Shown piece by piece: positions 54,142 to 63,416 of a stretch of 64,000 nucleotides of DNA. The stretch lies in contig NZ_PJIZ01000033.1 in NCBI RefSeq assembly GCF_021596505.1, forward strand, positions 1 to 64,000, written 5' to 3'. How positions within the stretch are numbered: the stretch's first letter is position 1; every line of letters starts with the position of its first letter. Source of the stretch: Nostoc sp. CMAA1605. GTDB taxonomy: Bacteria; Cyanobacteriota; Cyanobacteriia; Cyanobacteriales; Nostocaceae. Under the pieces are notes generated by a model. The model was not told the DNA's origin. It saw only the letters and a list, made by a program, of their open reading frames with translations, and did no database searches. Made by a program: the position numbers and the translations under genes.

Positions 54142-55329
54142 TTGCTAGTATACGAGTTCAAGCTAAAGGGCAAACAGCAGCAGTTCAATCTGATTGATGA
54201 AGCAATCAGGACTGCTTTGTTTGTCCGTAATTCTTGCATTCGCTACTGGATGGATAACCCAAAAGTCGGCAAGTACGATTTAAGCGCATTCTGTAAAAAA
54301 CTAGCTGCTAACTTTGAATGGGCGAATAAGCTCAACTCAATGGCTAGGCAAGCATCAGCGGATAGGGCTTGGTCTGCAATTTCTCGGTTTTATAGTAACT
54401 GTAAGAAAAAAGTTCCAGGTAAGAAAGGTTTCCCGAAGTTTAAAAAACGTGGTCATTCTGTGGAGTACAAAACCACAGGATGGAAGTTGTCAGATGATAG
54501 AAAATATCTCACCCTAACTGACGGTTTTGAGATTGGGAAACTTAAATTAGTAGGAACTTATGACCTGCATTTTTATCAGATAAAGGATATTAAACGTGTC
54601 CGGTTGGTAAAACGTGCAGATGGTTACTACGCTCAATTTTGTATTGCTGTTGACCGAGAAATTAAAGTAGAACCAAGCAAAAAAGTTATTGGGTTGGATG
54701 TTGGTTTAAACCACTTCTACACTGATTCCAATGGGGATAAAGTAGAAAACCCTAGATTTTTGAGGAAATCCGAGAAGGCATTAAAACGCCTACAAAAACG
54801 GGTTTCTAAGAAGTTTATGAAAGGTAAACTCCAATCCAATAACTACAAAAAAGCTAGAAATAAACTAGCGAGAAAACACTTGAAAGTTAGTAGACAGCGT
54901 AAAGACTTTGCTGTGAAGTTAGCAAGGTGCGTAATCCAGTCTAACGACGTGGTTGTTTATGAAGACTTGCAAGTGCGAAATATGGTTAAAAATCACAAAT
55001 TAGCCAAAAGTATTAGTGATGCTTCTTGGTATCAGTTCCGGTGTTGGCTTGAATATTTTGGCAAGGTATACGGCAAAATAACTGTTGCTGTGCCACCTCA
55101 CTGGACAAGCCAAAACTGTTCTAATTGTGGAGAAACTGTTGTCAAAACCTTGTCAACCAGAACCCATGAATGCCCTCACTGCGGAACTGTTTTAGACCGA
55201 GATGAGAATGCAGCACTGAATATTTTGGCTAAAGGATTAAGTACGGCGGGACACGTCGGAACTAACGCTTGGGAAGAGAACGACCTCTGTTTGGATCTGG
55301 TGACAGGTTCAGATAAGTTGACTCAGTGA
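54142..55329 (+). CDS. tnpB: TnpB RNA-guided endonuclease, second copy
   Basis: A 395-residue TnpB-type nuclease, distinct from the copy at 4.3 kb. The N-terminus (LLVYEFKLKGKQQQF) is typical of the cyanobacterial TnpB group. Catalytic residues: Asp186 in IGLDVGLNHF, Glu274 in VVYEDLQV, Asp352/354 in LDRDENAAL. The zinc finger is CSNC (326-329) and CPHC (344-347). The start is TTG, as no ATG fits. All motifs are intact, so it may be active with a guide RNA from its own right end. The C-terminal 35 residues overlap the expected guide scaffold. Confidence 0.92.
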   Translation: MLVYEFKLKGKQQQFNLIDEAIRTALFVRNSCIRYWMDNPKVGKYDLSAFCKKLAANFEWANKLNSMARQASADRAWSAISRFYSNCKKKVPGKKGFPKFKKRGHSVEYKTTGWKLSDDRKYLTLTDGFEIGKLKLVGTYDLHFYQIKDIKRVRLVKRADGYYAQFCIAVDREIKVEPSKKVIGLDVGLNHFYTDSNGDKVENPRFLRKSEKALKRLQKRVSKKFMKGKLQSNNYKKARNKLARKHLKVSRQRKDFAVKLARCVIQSNDVVVYEDLQVRNMVKNHKLAKSISDASWYQFRCWLEYFGKVYGKITVAVPPHWTSQNCSNCGETVVKTLSTRTHECPHCGTVLDRDENAALNILAKGLSTAGHVGTNAWEENDLCLDLVTGSDKLTQ

Positions 55330-55367
55330 ACCAAGAATCCCCGAAATTCTATTTCGGGGAGTGTCAA
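55230..55367 (+). ncRNA. Candidate omegaRNA of the second TnpB element
   Basis: By the position rule of IS605 elements the guide RNA should include the 3' end of tnpB and the right-end hairpin, with a guide taken from just beyond 55367, that is, the 3' end of the kinase gene read on the plus strand. The extent is inferred only. Confidence 0.3.
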
Positions 55368-58300
55368 CCATTGTTTGTTCTTCTCACCAAGCTGGCGACG
55401 ACTGTGGCTAACTCGACTGGCTCAATGGGTTTGGGTAGATGTAGCTGATACCCTTCTTGAATGGCGCGGGTGCGGTCGTCGGCTCTGGCGTAGGCTGTGA
55501 GGGCGGCGGCGGGGATTGTGCCTCCTTGTTCTGGAGGGAGCGATCGCAGTTTGCGAATTAAGGCGTAGCCGTCTTCATAGGGCATTCCGATGTCACTCAC
55601 TAATACATCTGGTTGCCATTGGCGAATGATTTCTAATGCGGTTGGTACGGAATCAGCTGCTTGTACTTGGGCTTGACATTGTTCTAAAACTGTGGTCACA
55701 AAATCACGGGAATCTGCTTCATCGTCTACTACTAGCACTTTTACCCCTAACAGTGAGGGACACATGGGTAGTGGTGTGGCGTTGGTTGTGATTTGGTTGA
55801 CGACTTCGTTGCTAGTGACTTTATTGACTGTTAGGAGTGGTAACTTCACTGTAAAGGTTGCACCTTGGTTTTCTCCGGCACTGGCTACATGAACTGTACC
55901 ACCATGCAGTTCTACTAAATGCCTGACAATAGCTAAACCTAATCCTAAACCGCCGTGGGATCTGGTACTAGAACTGTCAGCTTGGCGAAAACGGTCAAAT
56001 ACGTAGGGTAAAAATTGGGAACTAATGCCAATCCCTGTATCAATGACTTGCATTTGGGCATAGGCTGTTGGTGCTTCTTTGTCTGTATCTGCAATTTTCT
56101 TCAGGTTCACTACGACTTTGCCGCCTGGGGGTGTAAATTTGATGGCATTGGAAAGTAAATTCCAAATGATTTGTTGTAATCTTTCAGGATCACCAGAAAT
56201 CAGAAATTGACCGTTTTCTGAAGATAGGCAACATTGCAGGTCAATTTCTTTGGCTTGGGCAGCTAGTTGGATGTTTTCAATGGCTGATTCAATGATGGGG
56301 ACGAGATTACAATGGCAAACATTGAGGCGCAGTTTACCGCGAATCATCCGTGAGATATCTAGTAAGTCTTCAATTAGTTGGGTTTGCGCTCTGGCGTTGC
56401 GTTCAATGGTTTCTAAGCCTTTGGCCGTTTGGGTTTCATTAAGTTGACGAGTACGTAACAATTGCGACCAACCAAGAATGGCGTTGAGGGGAGATCGCAA
56501 TTCATGAGAGAGTATGGCGAGAAACTCATCTTTCATGCGATTGGCGGCGGTGAGTTGTTCTGTTTGCTGCTGTAGAGAGGTGATTAATTGACTGCGTTCC
56601 ATTGCGATCGCAATTTGATCACAAACCGCCTGCATCATGGCTTTTTGATTTTCGGTAAAACTAGTACGAGTGCGACTACCAAAGCTCAGAGTTCCTAAGA
56701 TTTTATTTTGGGCAATCAATGGTGAACAATAATAAGCACTAATGCCCACAGAACGCAGTAATTCTGTTTTGGGGTCAGTTGATGTTGCCACATTTTCGAC
56801 ATAAATTGATTGCAATTGATCTGCCACAGTTCCACAAACAGCTTGTCCTAAAGATAAGCACTCCAGTCCTTTGGCAACTTCCTCTGTAATTCCTTGATAG
56901 GAAGCTAAATGCATAGTTTGGGAATTTTCTACAATTAAATAGTTAAAATAAACGTCTAATTCGATTTGTTCTGCTAGTTGATGAAAGCAACTATCAATCA
57001 GTGCTAATGGTTCTCGACTAGAGAGTAATTCACTGGCAGTATTAAATAGTAATTGCAATCTTTTATAACCCAATGATAGGGCTTTTTCTACTTGTTTGAG
57101 ATTAGTAATATCTTGAAATACTAATACACAAGTGGCTGGATAACCGTACATAGCCGGTAATGTATCTGCAAACACTAAAATCGACAAAATTCCGTTGGGT
57201 GTATGCCAATCTAATTCATAGCTTTCTACACGTTCTCCACGCGCCACCCGCACCCCTGGCATTTGGTCGTTGGCAATGGGATTACCTGCGGCATCTGTGT
57301 AATAATAAACGGTGTGATAATCTTCGGCTGGTATACCTTTGGGAAATTCACCTCCGGCTAATTCATCGGCGGCTCGATTGGCAAATGTTACCTTTGCTGT
57401 TCCTGGCTCAATCAATAATAGTGGTCTGGGCATGAGGTTTAAAACATATTCCAACCACTGTTGCTGATTTCTCAGTAATACTTCGTTGTTTTTGCGTTCT
57501 GTAATATCTAAAAAGGCACCTATACATCCTCTGGAGTTACCATCTTCATCAAATAAGGGGACAACATACTCTAAAAGGTTGACAACTTTACCATTGTGGT
57601 GAAATACATCTACTTCAAAATCTAAAATTTCTACACCATGCGCCGCCGCATATTGCATGGGCAGTTCTTCTGACGAAAGTTCCTTACCTCCACGGTAAAC
57701 TCTAAATTGTGTGGGTTTTTCTGTGTTAGGAGCTGATAAGGAAGCATTAGCATTTGTCGATATGCCTAGATGTTTGGCAAAGGCAGGATTAACTGTAATT
57801 TTTTGACATTGGGGATCTTCTGCTATACCAATTCCTATGGGAATGACATCTAATAATGTTTGCAATTCAGTAACACGACGTTGTAAATCTTTATTGAGTT
57901 GAAGAATTTTCTGTTGTGCTTGTTTGCTTTCTCTTAAATCAAAAATAAAGGCGACTCCCTCTTGTTTATGTTCCCCGATGAGGACATAGCCAACTAATAC
58001 GGGGATGCGACTACCATCTTGATGAATGTATTCTTTTTCGTAGGGGGTACAAGTTCCTTTAGGATTGTTTTGGGCTTCGGCAATTCCTTGCTGATCTAAG
58101 TAAAAATATTCTGGGGGAGTGATGTCTTGCCAATTTAATTTACCTGTGAGTATATCTTTTTGGGAGTAACCAAGCATTTCTAAAAAAGCATCGTTTGCTT
58201 GTTGAATTCCTCCGTAAATGTCACTCAAGATAATGCCAATGAGGTTAGCATCCACAAAACTTCTCAGCTTTTCTTCATAGATTTTCACTCTTTCTTGGGC

Positions 58301-59173
58301 GCGATCGCGCTGTTGGCTGAGAAGTTCAATAATGACTGCACTTTGCCAAATCACAATGGCAAAGATTACAATTAATATAACTACAAATACTGACAAGGCA
58401 AAGGCTGGCTCGTATTGACCGGCTCGATGTCCTGCAATGACTAACCAACCGAGAATTACAGGAAATGCGATCGCAGCTAATAATAAACGTCGTGCAATTG
58501 AGCCACCATAGCTATTGCTGATCACTATTTTCATCAATCCCTGTTCGGCTCGTCCCCATAAAATGCCTATGCACAGAACGATAAATAATAATGCTGTGTA
58601 AAATCCCATACAGGGAATCACAACGGTAGTATTCTCTAAAAAATTTGCTTTATATATGTGGCCAATGATCACTTGTAACGAAACTACAGATGTGATCAAA
58701 GTCAGTATTTGAGCATACCAGTAGTTGCGGCGATTCTGGGTGTAATTTAATAACTGTAGAGCTAAACTCAAAAAAATAAAATTTAGGGCTGTATTCCATC
58801 CCATACTCCCCTGATCTGCCAATTGCTGGGGGAAAAACCTGTCTAATCCTAAATTCCAACCCCATAAATATTGACTCTCGGTAAGGATTGCAATCACACC
58901 AACCGCTACAGCCAAGATGCTAGAAGCTATTTTGCTCTGAGTTGACTTTACACCCATCATCAACCAGAGGGAAATACCTGATAGGAGAAAGCATAAGGCG
59001 GTGTCAGCTTGTGTTGTGACTGCAATCCCTAAGAAATTTCCCTCAAACAGTTGAATATTTAGATACCAGATGACTAACACAACCACGCCCACTATCATAG
59101 CGATCGCACTTGCGCCTTTGGCAACTAAGGAATTGTTTGTGTTTTGTCGTCGCAAGCGGTTGACTCCTAACAT
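55364..59173 (-). CDS. Membrane hybrid histidine kinase (TM-PAS3-GAF-HisKA-REC)
   Basis: A 1269-residue hybrid sensor kinase. About eight hydrophobic helices (about 15-290) form an integral N-terminal sensor of a type not recognised here. Then come three PAS domains (RSFVDANLIGIILSDIYGG; a middle one; YVLNLMPRPLLLIEPG), a GAF domain (ALIDSCFHQLAEQIELDVYF), HisKA (SHELRSPLNAILGW), HATPase (G1 DTGIGI, G2 GGLGLGLAI) and a C-terminal receiver with its acceptor in DVLVSDIGMPYEDG. The last codon NG-stop is read from the right end (TCAA) of the TnpB element. The protein ends in the normal receiver terminus, so little if anything was lost. Confidence 0.93.
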   Translation of the reverse strand: MLGVNRLRRQNTNNSLVAKGASAIAMIVGVVVLVIWYLNIQLFEGNFLGIAVTTQADTALCFLLSGISLWLMMGVKSTQSKIASSILAVAVGVIAILTESQYLWGWNLGLDRFFPQQLADQGSMGWNTALNFIFLSLALQLLNYTQNRRNYWYAQILTLITSVVSLQVIIGHIYKANFLENTTVVIPCMGFYTALLFIVLCIGILWGRAEQGLMKIVISNSYGGSIARRLLLAAIAFPVILGWLVIAGHRAGQYEPAFALSVFVVILIVIFAIVIWQSAVIIELLSQQRDRAQERVKIYEEKLRSFVDANLIGIILSDIYGGIQQANDAFLEMLGYSQKDILTGKLNWQDITPPEYFYLDQQGIAEAQNNPKGTCTPYEKEYIHQDGSRIPVLVGYVLIGEHKQEGVAFIFDLRESKQAQQKILQLNKDLQRRVTELQTLLDVIPIGIGIAEDPQCQKITVNPAFAKHLGISTNANASLSAPNTEKPTQFRVYRGGKELSSEELPMQYAAAHGVEILDFEVDVFHHNGKVVNLLEYVVPLFDEDGNSRGCIGAFLDITERKNNEVLLRNQQQWLEYVLNLMPRPLLLIEPGTAKVTFANRAADELAGGEFPKGIPAEDYHTVYYYTDAAGNPIANDQMPGVRVARGERVESYELDWHTPNGILSILVFADTLPAMYGYPATCVLVFQDITNLKQVEKALSLGYKRLQLLFNTASELLSSREPLALIDSCFHQLAEQIELDVYFNYLIVENSQTMHLASYQGITEEVAKGLECLSLGQAVCGTVADQLQSIYVENVATSTDPKTELLRSVGISAYYCSPLIAQNKILGTLSFGSRTRTSFTENQKAMMQAVCDQIAIAMERSQLITSLQQQTEQLTAANRMKDEFLAILSHELRSPLNAILGWSQLLRTRQLNETQTAKGLETIERNARAQTQLIEDLLDISRMIRGKLRLNVCHCNLVPIIESAIENIQLAAQAKEIDLQCCLSSENGQFLISGDPERLQQIIWNLLSNAIKFTPPGGKVVVNLKKIADTDKEAPTAYAQMQVIDTGIGISSQFLPYVFDRFRQADSSSTRSHGGLGLGLAIVRHLVELHGGTVHVASAGENQGATFTVKLPLLTVNKVTSNEVVNQITTNATPLPMCPSLLGVKVLVVDDEADSRDFVTTVLEQCQAQVQAADSVPTALEIIRQWQPDVLVSDIGMPYEDGYALIRKLRSLPPEQGGTIPAAALTAYARADDRTRAIQEGYQLHLPKPIEPVELATVVASLVRRTNNG

Positions 59174-60383
59174 TGAGATTTATGTAACCGCATCTATCTA
59201 ATGGTTGGTTATTCTAATTCAGATCAGATTTGAATATCCTTATACATATTACTTTTATATAATCAGTTTACATCTATCTATATGCGTATTTTAAAATTCT
59301 CAAACAAGTTTTATGACTCAATGTAAAACTTATTTTTGCTTGTTCTTGGACTCTGCTACTTACTTACAGATTTGCTAGAGGTTTTGTCATCAGTCTTTTT
59401 CAGTAAAATATTAATGCAGCTCATCACAAGCCACCTCAGTTAAAATACTCTTTTTGTATATTTCTATTAGTCATATCTGATTTGTCAGCATTGGCGGTGC
59501 CTAGATCCCGGACTCCTTTGAGAAGTCAAGGATATCGTTGCTCACGAATTATTGATAATTGCCCATTTAATCTACCAGTTATTTTTCATCTGCTGATGTT
59601 CATTTTTTTTAACATAAGAATATCTTTAAAAAGAGTTTAATTCCCTATCAAATCATTTTTTAATAATCTTAATTATCGCCACACTGGCGAAGCTTCTTGT
59701 AGAGAAAACAGCAATTTATAATTAGATTTTTCACTGCTGTAACAGAGATTCTCAAAGAGCAACACAACCTACTCTTTGATGAAAGCTCAGGATTTAAACT
59801 CCTAAACTTTGTTAGTGGGGTTATTGTGAATATTATCAGAAAATTAACCCTAAATTAATCAAATCTTAAAAGATTAGTGAAAAAAATTACATTCCTACCC
59901 TTTTGAATCTCCGCGCTAGATGCTGCAAGAGGGTACAAACCAAAAAATTTAGTTCCCTCTCCTGGAAACAGGAAAGGGGTGAGGGTGCGATGAGGAAAAG
60001 ACTAGTAATAATTCGATAGTTTGTGTCTAAACCGTAACTTCCCTCAGTCCTTTGTTCCTTTTTTCATGGACGCAGCATAGTAATTTGCAATTGCAAAGAC
60101 CTCTTCAGACAGTTTTTAGAATGTCTACTGATTAATATTTACGTCAAAAATTTACAATAGTTAGACAAAGATAAATGCTAAAAATATCTCAAGAGGAAGT
60201 TGTGTCCAGATGATTCCAAATGTATTTAGGAAAAATTTGTTAATTTTGATACCAAAAACCACTAATATTTAAAAACATCATCATGGCATCTATACTTTTT
60301 TAGATTCAGTAAAAACAATATCCAGTATTATCAAAAAAACTGCCAATTGCGTGTGGTGTAAAAATCAACAGGGGAATGACAAC
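59174..60383. other. 1.2-kb AT-rich gene-free region
   Basis: No ORF above about 60 codons is convincing. Features: a degenerate GATCCCGGACTCCTTTGAGAAGTC palindrome-like stretch near 59503-59533 resembling a cyanobacterial dispersed repeat, and CCCTCTCCTG/CAGGAAAGGGGTGAGGG (about 59954-59987), another common repeat type. The promoter of the squalene-synthase-like gene should lie in the last 100 bases. No RNA gene recognised. Confidence 0.5.
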
Positions 60384-61214
60384 ATGGATTTACGTAGAGA
60401 TGCTTTGCAAATCCTCAAGGAAACTAGTCGAACGTTTTATATTCCGATTAGTATTTTACCTCCAGGGTTGCAAGAGGCAGTCGCATCAGCGTACCTGTGT
60501 ATGCGTGCTATTGATGAAATTGAAGACCATCCCACTCTAGACAATCCCACAAAAGCAAAATTGTTGCGTGCAATTAGCTTGACTCTACAATCAGGAGTTG
60601 ACGGCTTTCCTGTGGATGCTTTTGCGGCGGGGTTTAGTGGCTACGAAGATATTTTAGAAGAAGTCACCATCAGAATTCGGGAATGGTCAATTCTAGCACC
60701 AGAAACTATTGCACCCCGCATCTGGGACGCGACGGCGGCGATGTCAGACCGGATGGCTTACTGGGCGGAAGTTAACTGGAAAGTGCATACAGAAGCAGAT
60801 TTAGACCGTTATACCTTTGGGGTGGCGGGTGCAGTCGGCTTGATGCTTTCGGATTTGTGGACTTGGTATGATGGCACACAAACCAACCGCACACAAGCTA
60901 TCGGTTTTGGTCGCGGCTTGCAAGCAGTAAACATTTTACGTAATCATGTGGAAGATTTAGGGCGTGGAGTCAGCTTTTTCCCCGATGGTTGGAATGCAGT
61001 AAAGATGCAAGAGTATGCACTGCGGAATTTAGCTTTAGCAGATGCCTATACCAGTAGTTTACCGGCTGGCCCGGCTTTGCAATTTTGCCAAATCCCCCTA
61101 GCTTTAGCACATGGCACAATTGAAGCTTTAGCCAACGGTAAAGAAAAACTCAGCCGCAGTGATGTAGAAGCGTTACTTCAGCAACTCAACAGTGTCAACT
61201 TAAAAGCAGGCTAA
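60384..61214 (+). CDS. Squalene/phytoene synthase-like protein
   Basis: A 276-residue trans-isoprenyl diphosphate synthase of the squalene/phytoene synthase fold. The first Asp-rich motif is intact (DEIED, 44-48). The second motif, normally Dxx(E/D)D, reads NHVED (187-191), replacing the first Asp by Asn. NILRN and GRGVSFFPDGW are otherwise family-typical. ATG 60384 has AGGGGAA upstream and is preferred over the GTG at 60351. The next gene on the strand encodes an HpnJ-like radical SAM protein, pointing to hopanoid or other triterpenoid metabolism. The real substrate could be farnesyl diphosphate or another isoprenyl diphosphate; not provable here. Confidence 0.85.
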   Translation: MDLRRDALQILKETSRTFYIPISILPPGLQEAVASAYLCMRAIDEIEDHPTLDNPTKAKLLRAISLTLQSGVDGFPVDAFAAGFSGYEDILEEVTIRIREWSILAPETIAPRIWDATAAMSDRMAYWAEVNWKVHTEADLDRYTFGVAGAVGLMLSDLWTWYDGTQTNRTQAIGFGRGLQAVNILRNHVEDLGRGVSFFPDGWNAVKMQEYALRNLALADAYTSSLPAGPALQFCQIPLALAHGTIEALANGKEKLSRSDVEALLQQLNSVNLKAG

Positions 61215-61340
61215 TACCAATTTTGGATTTTAGATTTGGGATTTGGGATTGCAAGCCTGGGTTTACGGGTGATTCCAATCATCTCAAATAATACTATTGA
61301 CACCAATTTGGTATGGTGGTTTGTTCTAGGAGAGATATCA

Positions 61341-62786
61341 GTGAAGAAAACTTTATTCCTCAGTCCCCCTTCCTTTGATGGGTTTGACGGTGGTGCGGGT
61401 GCGCGATACCAAGCCAAGCGGGAAATTACGTCTTTTTGGTATCCCACATGGTTAGCCCAACCGGCGGCTTTAGTCCCTGGTAGCAGGCTAGTAGATGCAC
61501 CACCACACAATCAAACTGTGGAGGATGTGTTGCAAATTGCTAAAGATTATGAACTAGTGATTATGCACACTAGTACCCCATCTTTAGCAAATGATGTGCA
61601 GTGTGCAGCTGCCATTAAAAATCAAAATCCTGATGTGCAGATAGGTTTTGTGGGGGCGCACGTTGCAGTGTTACCAGATGCAACGCTGCGGGATCACCCA
61701 GTAATTGATTTTGTCTGTCGGAATGAGTTTGATTACACTTGTAAGGAGTTAGCTGAGGGTAAACCTTGGGATGAAATTCTCGGTTTGAGTTATCGGGATC
61801 AGTTTGGTAAGATTCGCCACAATGAAGAACGCCCGTTAATTCATGACTGGGATGCTATGCCCAGTGTTTTACCTGTATATGCCCGTGATTTAGATATTAC
61901 TAAATATTTCATTGGCTATCTTAAACATCCCTACGTCTCCTTTTATACGGGGCGTGGTTGTCCGGCGAAATGTACCTTTTGTTTGTGGCCGCAGACTATC
62001 GGCGGGCATTTATATCGCCACAAAAGCCCGGAAGCCGTGGGAAGGGAGATGGCGCAAGCTAAAGAACTGTTTGGCGACAAGGTGCAGGAGTATATGTTTG
62101 ATGACGATACTTTCACCATTGATAAGCATAGAGCGATCGCCATCAGCGAACACATGAAAAAACTCAAATTGACTTGGAGTTGTAACGCTCGTGCTAACTT
62201 AGACTACGATACCCTCAAGCAATTACGGGATAATGGTTTAAGATTACTTCTAGTCGGGTTTGAGTCGGGTAATCAAGAAGTCCTCAACCGGATTAAAAAA
62301 GGTATCAAGTTAGAAGTGGCGCGAGAATTTATGAAAAATTGCCACAAACTAGGAATCACAGTCCACGGTACTTTTATTATTGGGTTGCCCATTGAAACTA
62401 AAGAAACTGTCGAAGAAACTATTCGTTTTGCCTGTGAATTAAATCCCCATACAATTCAAGTTTCTATAGCTGCACCCTATCCAGGCACAGAATTGTATGC
62501 CCAAGCTCAAGCTAACGGTTGGTTTAGTGATCAATCTTTAGTCGCTAACTCTGGGATTCAAACTTCAACTTTGCAATATCCCACACTTTCTAGTGCAGAG
62601 ATAGAAGATGCAGTAGAAAGAATGTATCGCCAATTTTACTTCCGTCCCCAAGCTATATTGCCCATTGTTTGGGAAATGTTGACTGATAGACAAATGTTAG
62701 TTAGGCGACTGCGTGAGGGTGGAGAGTTCTTTTCTTATTTAAAAGAACGTCGTAACCAAGCGGCGGCAAAAGTTGTGGGGGTTTAG
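61341..62786 (+). CDS. hpnJ: HpnJ-like B12-type radical SAM protein
   Basis: A 481-residue protein of the HpnJ family, radical SAM enzymes with an N-terminal cobalamin-binding-like domain. In other bacteria HpnJ belongs to the hopanoid side-chain pathway, where it is linked to cyclitol-ether formation of bacteriohopanetetrol. Landmarks: MKKTLFLSPPSFDGFDGGAG (start), HTSTPS and VGAHVAVLPD in the N-terminal domain, the cluster cysteines C207-xxx-C211-xx-C214 in GCPAKCTFC, then DDDTFT, LLVGFESGNQ and HGTFIIGLP. Start: GTG at 61341 with AGGAG eight bases upstream; the open frame above it is repeat DNA. The gene follows the synthase-like gene by 127 bases. Confidence 0.9.
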   Translation: MKKTLFLSPPSFDGFDGGAGARYQAKREITSFWYPTWLAQPAALVPGSRLVDAPPHNQTVEDVLQIAKDYELVIMHTSTPSLANDVQCAAAIKNQNPDVQIGFVGAHVAVLPDATLRDHPVIDFVCRNEFDYTCKELAEGKPWDEILGLSYRDQFGKIRHNEERPLIHDWDAMPSVLPVYARDLDITKYFIGYLKHPYVSFYTGRGCPAKCTFCLWPQTIGGHLYRHKSPEAVGREMAQAKELFGDKVQEYMFDDDTFTIDKHRAIAISEHMKKLKLTWSCNARANLDYDTLKQLRDNGLRLLLVGFESGNQEVLNRIKKGIKLEVAREFMKNCHKLGITVHGTFIIGLPIETKETVEETIRFACELNPHTIQVSIAAPYPGTELYAQAQANGWFSDQSLVANSGIQTSTLQYPTLSSAEIEDAVERMYRQFYFRPQAILPIVWEMLTDRQMLVRRLREGGEFFSYLKERRNQAAAKVVGV

Positions 62787-62804
62787 AAATTGGGCATGGG
62801 GCAA

Positions 62805-62866
62805 TGCAATTTTGGATTTTGGATTTTGGATTTTAGATCCTTCAATCCAAAATCCAAAATCACGCC
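62805..62866. repeat. TTTTGGA repeats with complementary copies
   Basis: ATTTTGGATTTTGGATTTTGG and the complementary CAATCCAAAATCCAAAATC lie 25 bases apart, so this repeat can also fold. It is after the HpnJ-like gene. Confidence 0.7.
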
Positions 62867-62929
62867 TGATGTGAATTAGGAAAACCTTCTATCAAGAAAA
62901 TAGCCTATGCTTAGAGCTAACAAAACTCG

Positions 62930-62992
62930 GTAGGAGCGGGTTAATCAAATATCATGCACAATTAACGATGATATCGGTGAACCCGCCCCTAC
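62930..62992. repeat. MITE-like palindrome GTAGGAGCGGGTT
   Basis: GTAGGAGCGGGTT (62930-62942) pairs with AACCCGCCCCTAC (62980-62992) with one mismatch; ATATCAT/GATGATAT inside extends the hairpin. A 63-base nearly full palindrome between the HpnJ-like gene and DUF2237. Confidence 0.65.
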
Positions 62993-63032
62993 AAATTTAG
63001 ATTCTCCCCTGTGTATTTAGAGTTTATTTGTC

Positions 63033-63404
63033 TTAGTTAGAAACTACAGCGTGGGCTTTTAAATCTGCAAAATTACAAACTTCTAAAGCCCTAGCGTGAG
63101 TTGCTGCTAGCACCACGGGGGGAGCAACGCCAGCTTCTAGTGCTTCTTGCCAACGGGATGCACATAAACACCAGCGATCGCCAGGTTTTAATCCAGGAAA
63201 GTTATACTCAGGGTATGGTGTGCTGAGGTCGTTACCGCGTGATTTGGTAAACGCTAAAAATTCGGCGGTGACTTGGGCGCAAACAACGTGCATTCCGGTA
63301 TCATAAGCACCTGTGGAACAAAAACCATCACGATAAAACCCAGTCATGGGAGAGGTACAGCAAACTTCTAAATCTGTACCCAGGACATTTTTAGCTTCTG
63401 GCAT
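63033..63404 (-). CDS. DUF2237 protein
   Basis: A 123-residue soluble protein of the DUF2237 family, function unknown, widespread in bacteria. It opens AKNVLGTDLEVCCTSPMTGF, has six cysteines including CCTS, CSTG and WCLCASRW, and HVVCAQVTAEFL. ATG 63404 lies 12 bases after the stop of the ABC transporter gene on the same strand, so the two are probably cotranscribed. Confidence 0.9.
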   Translation of the reverse strand: MPEAKNVLGTDLEVCCTSPMTGFYRDGFCSTGAYDTGMHVVCAQVTAEFLAFTKSRGNDLSTPYPEYNFPGLKPGDRWCLCASRWQEALEAGVAPPVVLAATHARALEVCNFADLKAHAVVSN

Positions 63405-63416
63405 CTTTACTATTCC

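Larger units (their letters stand above)
54092..55367 (+). mobile_element. Second TnpB-only IS605-type element
   Basis: Element with one tnpB and no tnpA. The left end holds an imperfect hairpin (CCTCT ... AGAGG, inner TTATGC/GCGTAA, about 54096-54135). The right end is a perfect 10-bp hairpin (TCCCCGAAAT/ATTTCGGGGA, 55338-55360) followed by GTGTCAA at 55361-55367. The last bases match the first element's GAGTGTCAA. The terminal TCAA also supplies the stop codon of the adjoining kinase gene, showing insertion at or just inside that gene's 3' end. Confidence 0.8.
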
